From Parvibaculum sp. (lineage in GTDB: Bacteria > Pseudomonadota > Alphaproteobacteria > Parvibaculales > Parvibaculaceae): DNA of 64,000 nucleotides. The translations under genes and the position numbers were made by a program. Positions 63,631-64,000 of the stretch are shown here, piece by piece. A model generated the notes under the pieces. That model was not told the origin of the DNA and ran no database searches. It saw nothing but the letters and a program-made list of their open reading frames with translations. Each line of letters begins with the position of its first letter. Within the stretch, counting starts at the first letter, position 1. The stretch spans positions 939,425 to 1,003,424 of the forward strand of contig JAEPQD010000002.1 in assembly GCA_017642695.1 (NCBI GenBank). Direction: 5' to 3'.

Positions 63631-64000
63631 ACGCCAGGCTCGAAGCGCGATTGGCCCATGAATTCAAGGACATGGGCCTGATCAAGCGGGCGCTTACGCA
63701 TCCGAGCGCAGAAGGGGCGGACTATCAGCGCTTCGAATTTCTCGGCGACCGGGTGCTGGGCCTCGTGATCGCGGGGCGGCTCCTGAGAGACTTTCCGCAG
63801 GCGGACGAAGGCGAATTGGCCATTCGCTACAATGCCCTGGTGCGCAAGGAAGCGTGCGCGGAAGTGGCGGAACGGATCGGTCTCGGCGACCACATCGTGA
63901 TGGGCGCAGGCGAGGCGAAGGCCGGCGGACGGCGGAAATCCGCCATTCTTGCGGATGCCTGCGAGGCGGTGATCGCGGCACTCTATCTCGATGGCGGGCT
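63627..64000 (+). CDS. rnc: Ribonuclease III, cut by the window end
   Basis: The visible 124 codons form the start of RNase III: RALTHPSAEG, the signature QRFEFLGDRVLGLVIA, an IRYNALVRKEACAEVAE segment and the second catalytic acidic block ILADACEAVIAALYLDGG. The start is a TTG at 63627 overlapping the lepB stop as TTGA, unusual but consistent with coupling. The dsRNA-binding domain must lie beyond 64000. lepB-rnc is the usual order in alphaproteobacteria. Confidence 0.93.
   Translation, partial: MNARLEARLAHEFKDMGLIKRALTHPSAEGADYQRFEFLGDRVLGLVIAGRLLRDFPQADEGELAIRYNALVRKEACAEVAERIGLGDHIVMGAGEAKAGGRRKSAILADACEAVIAALYLDGG

Overview
The window is a chromosomal segment of a GC-rich alphaproteobacterium. 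The evidence is a divK-pleD pair whose phospho-acceptors both fall at Asp53, a DinB with an N-terminal zinc ribbon, an EipB/DUF1849 envelope protein, an rsh-pyrE-DUF2062-pdxJ-acpS-lepB-rnc run, and a topA-rnr-DUF983-NUDIX block. The gene order is Rhizobiales-like and would fit a Parvibaculum-type genome, but that placement is from memory. I see no rRNA, CRISPR array, insertion sequence, prophage or integrase.

Layout. 1-10 kb: envelope and metabolic genes (beta-propeller lipoprotein, HIT, FemAB-like acyltransferase, RidA, agmatine deiminase, GGDEF cyclase, D-2-hydroxyacid dehydrogenase, EipB, dinB). 9.4-15.8 kb: accessory-looking genes, including an eight-repeat cysteine-rich secreted protein, several very small genes, a zinc metallopeptidase, a ROK kinase, a CapA-type protein, a HAD hydrolase and DUF3572. 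16-18.4 kb: divK-pleD, a strongly folded unidentified RNA with its own promoter and terminator, and rpmG. 18.5-32.9 kb: almost all minus strand, with two MFS transporters, two NUDIX hydrolases, DUF983, rnr, topA, dprA, plsY and pyrC'-pyrB. 33-39.6 kb: aidB, an AEC permease, ruvX and gatCAB. 39.8-42.8 kb: a histone-H1-like lysine/alanine repeat protein, a GST with a similar basic tail, a small secreted protein, a second GST and a Sel1 protein. 43-49.9 kb: tesB, tRNA-Ser(GCT), a TRIC-type channel, alpha-carbonic anhydrase, an MscS channel, the two glycine-betaine synthesis methyltransferases, then a trp-type attenuator in front of a methyltransferase-like gene. 49.9-64 kb: an esterase-like hydrolase, a lytic transglycosylase, dapA, smpB, a sulfite-oxidase-like protein, udgB, NYN, folK, rpoZ, rsh, pyrE, DUF2062, pdxJ, acpS, lepB and the start of rnc.

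How the parts fit. The 45-49 kb stretch reads as an osmotic-response group: the two methyltransferases convert glycine stepwise to betaine, and an MscS channel lies upstream. divK-pleD is the cell-cycle and cyclic-di-GMP module. pyrB with a catalytically degenerate pyrC, plus pyrE elsewhere in the window, belong to pyrimidine synthesis.

The observations most worth following are the tryptophan-type leader and attenuator at about 48.93-49.11 kb with no trp gene behind it, the folded RNA at about 17.99-18.23 kb, and the shared KPAAKK-type tails in the H1-like protein, the adjacent GST and topoisomerase I.
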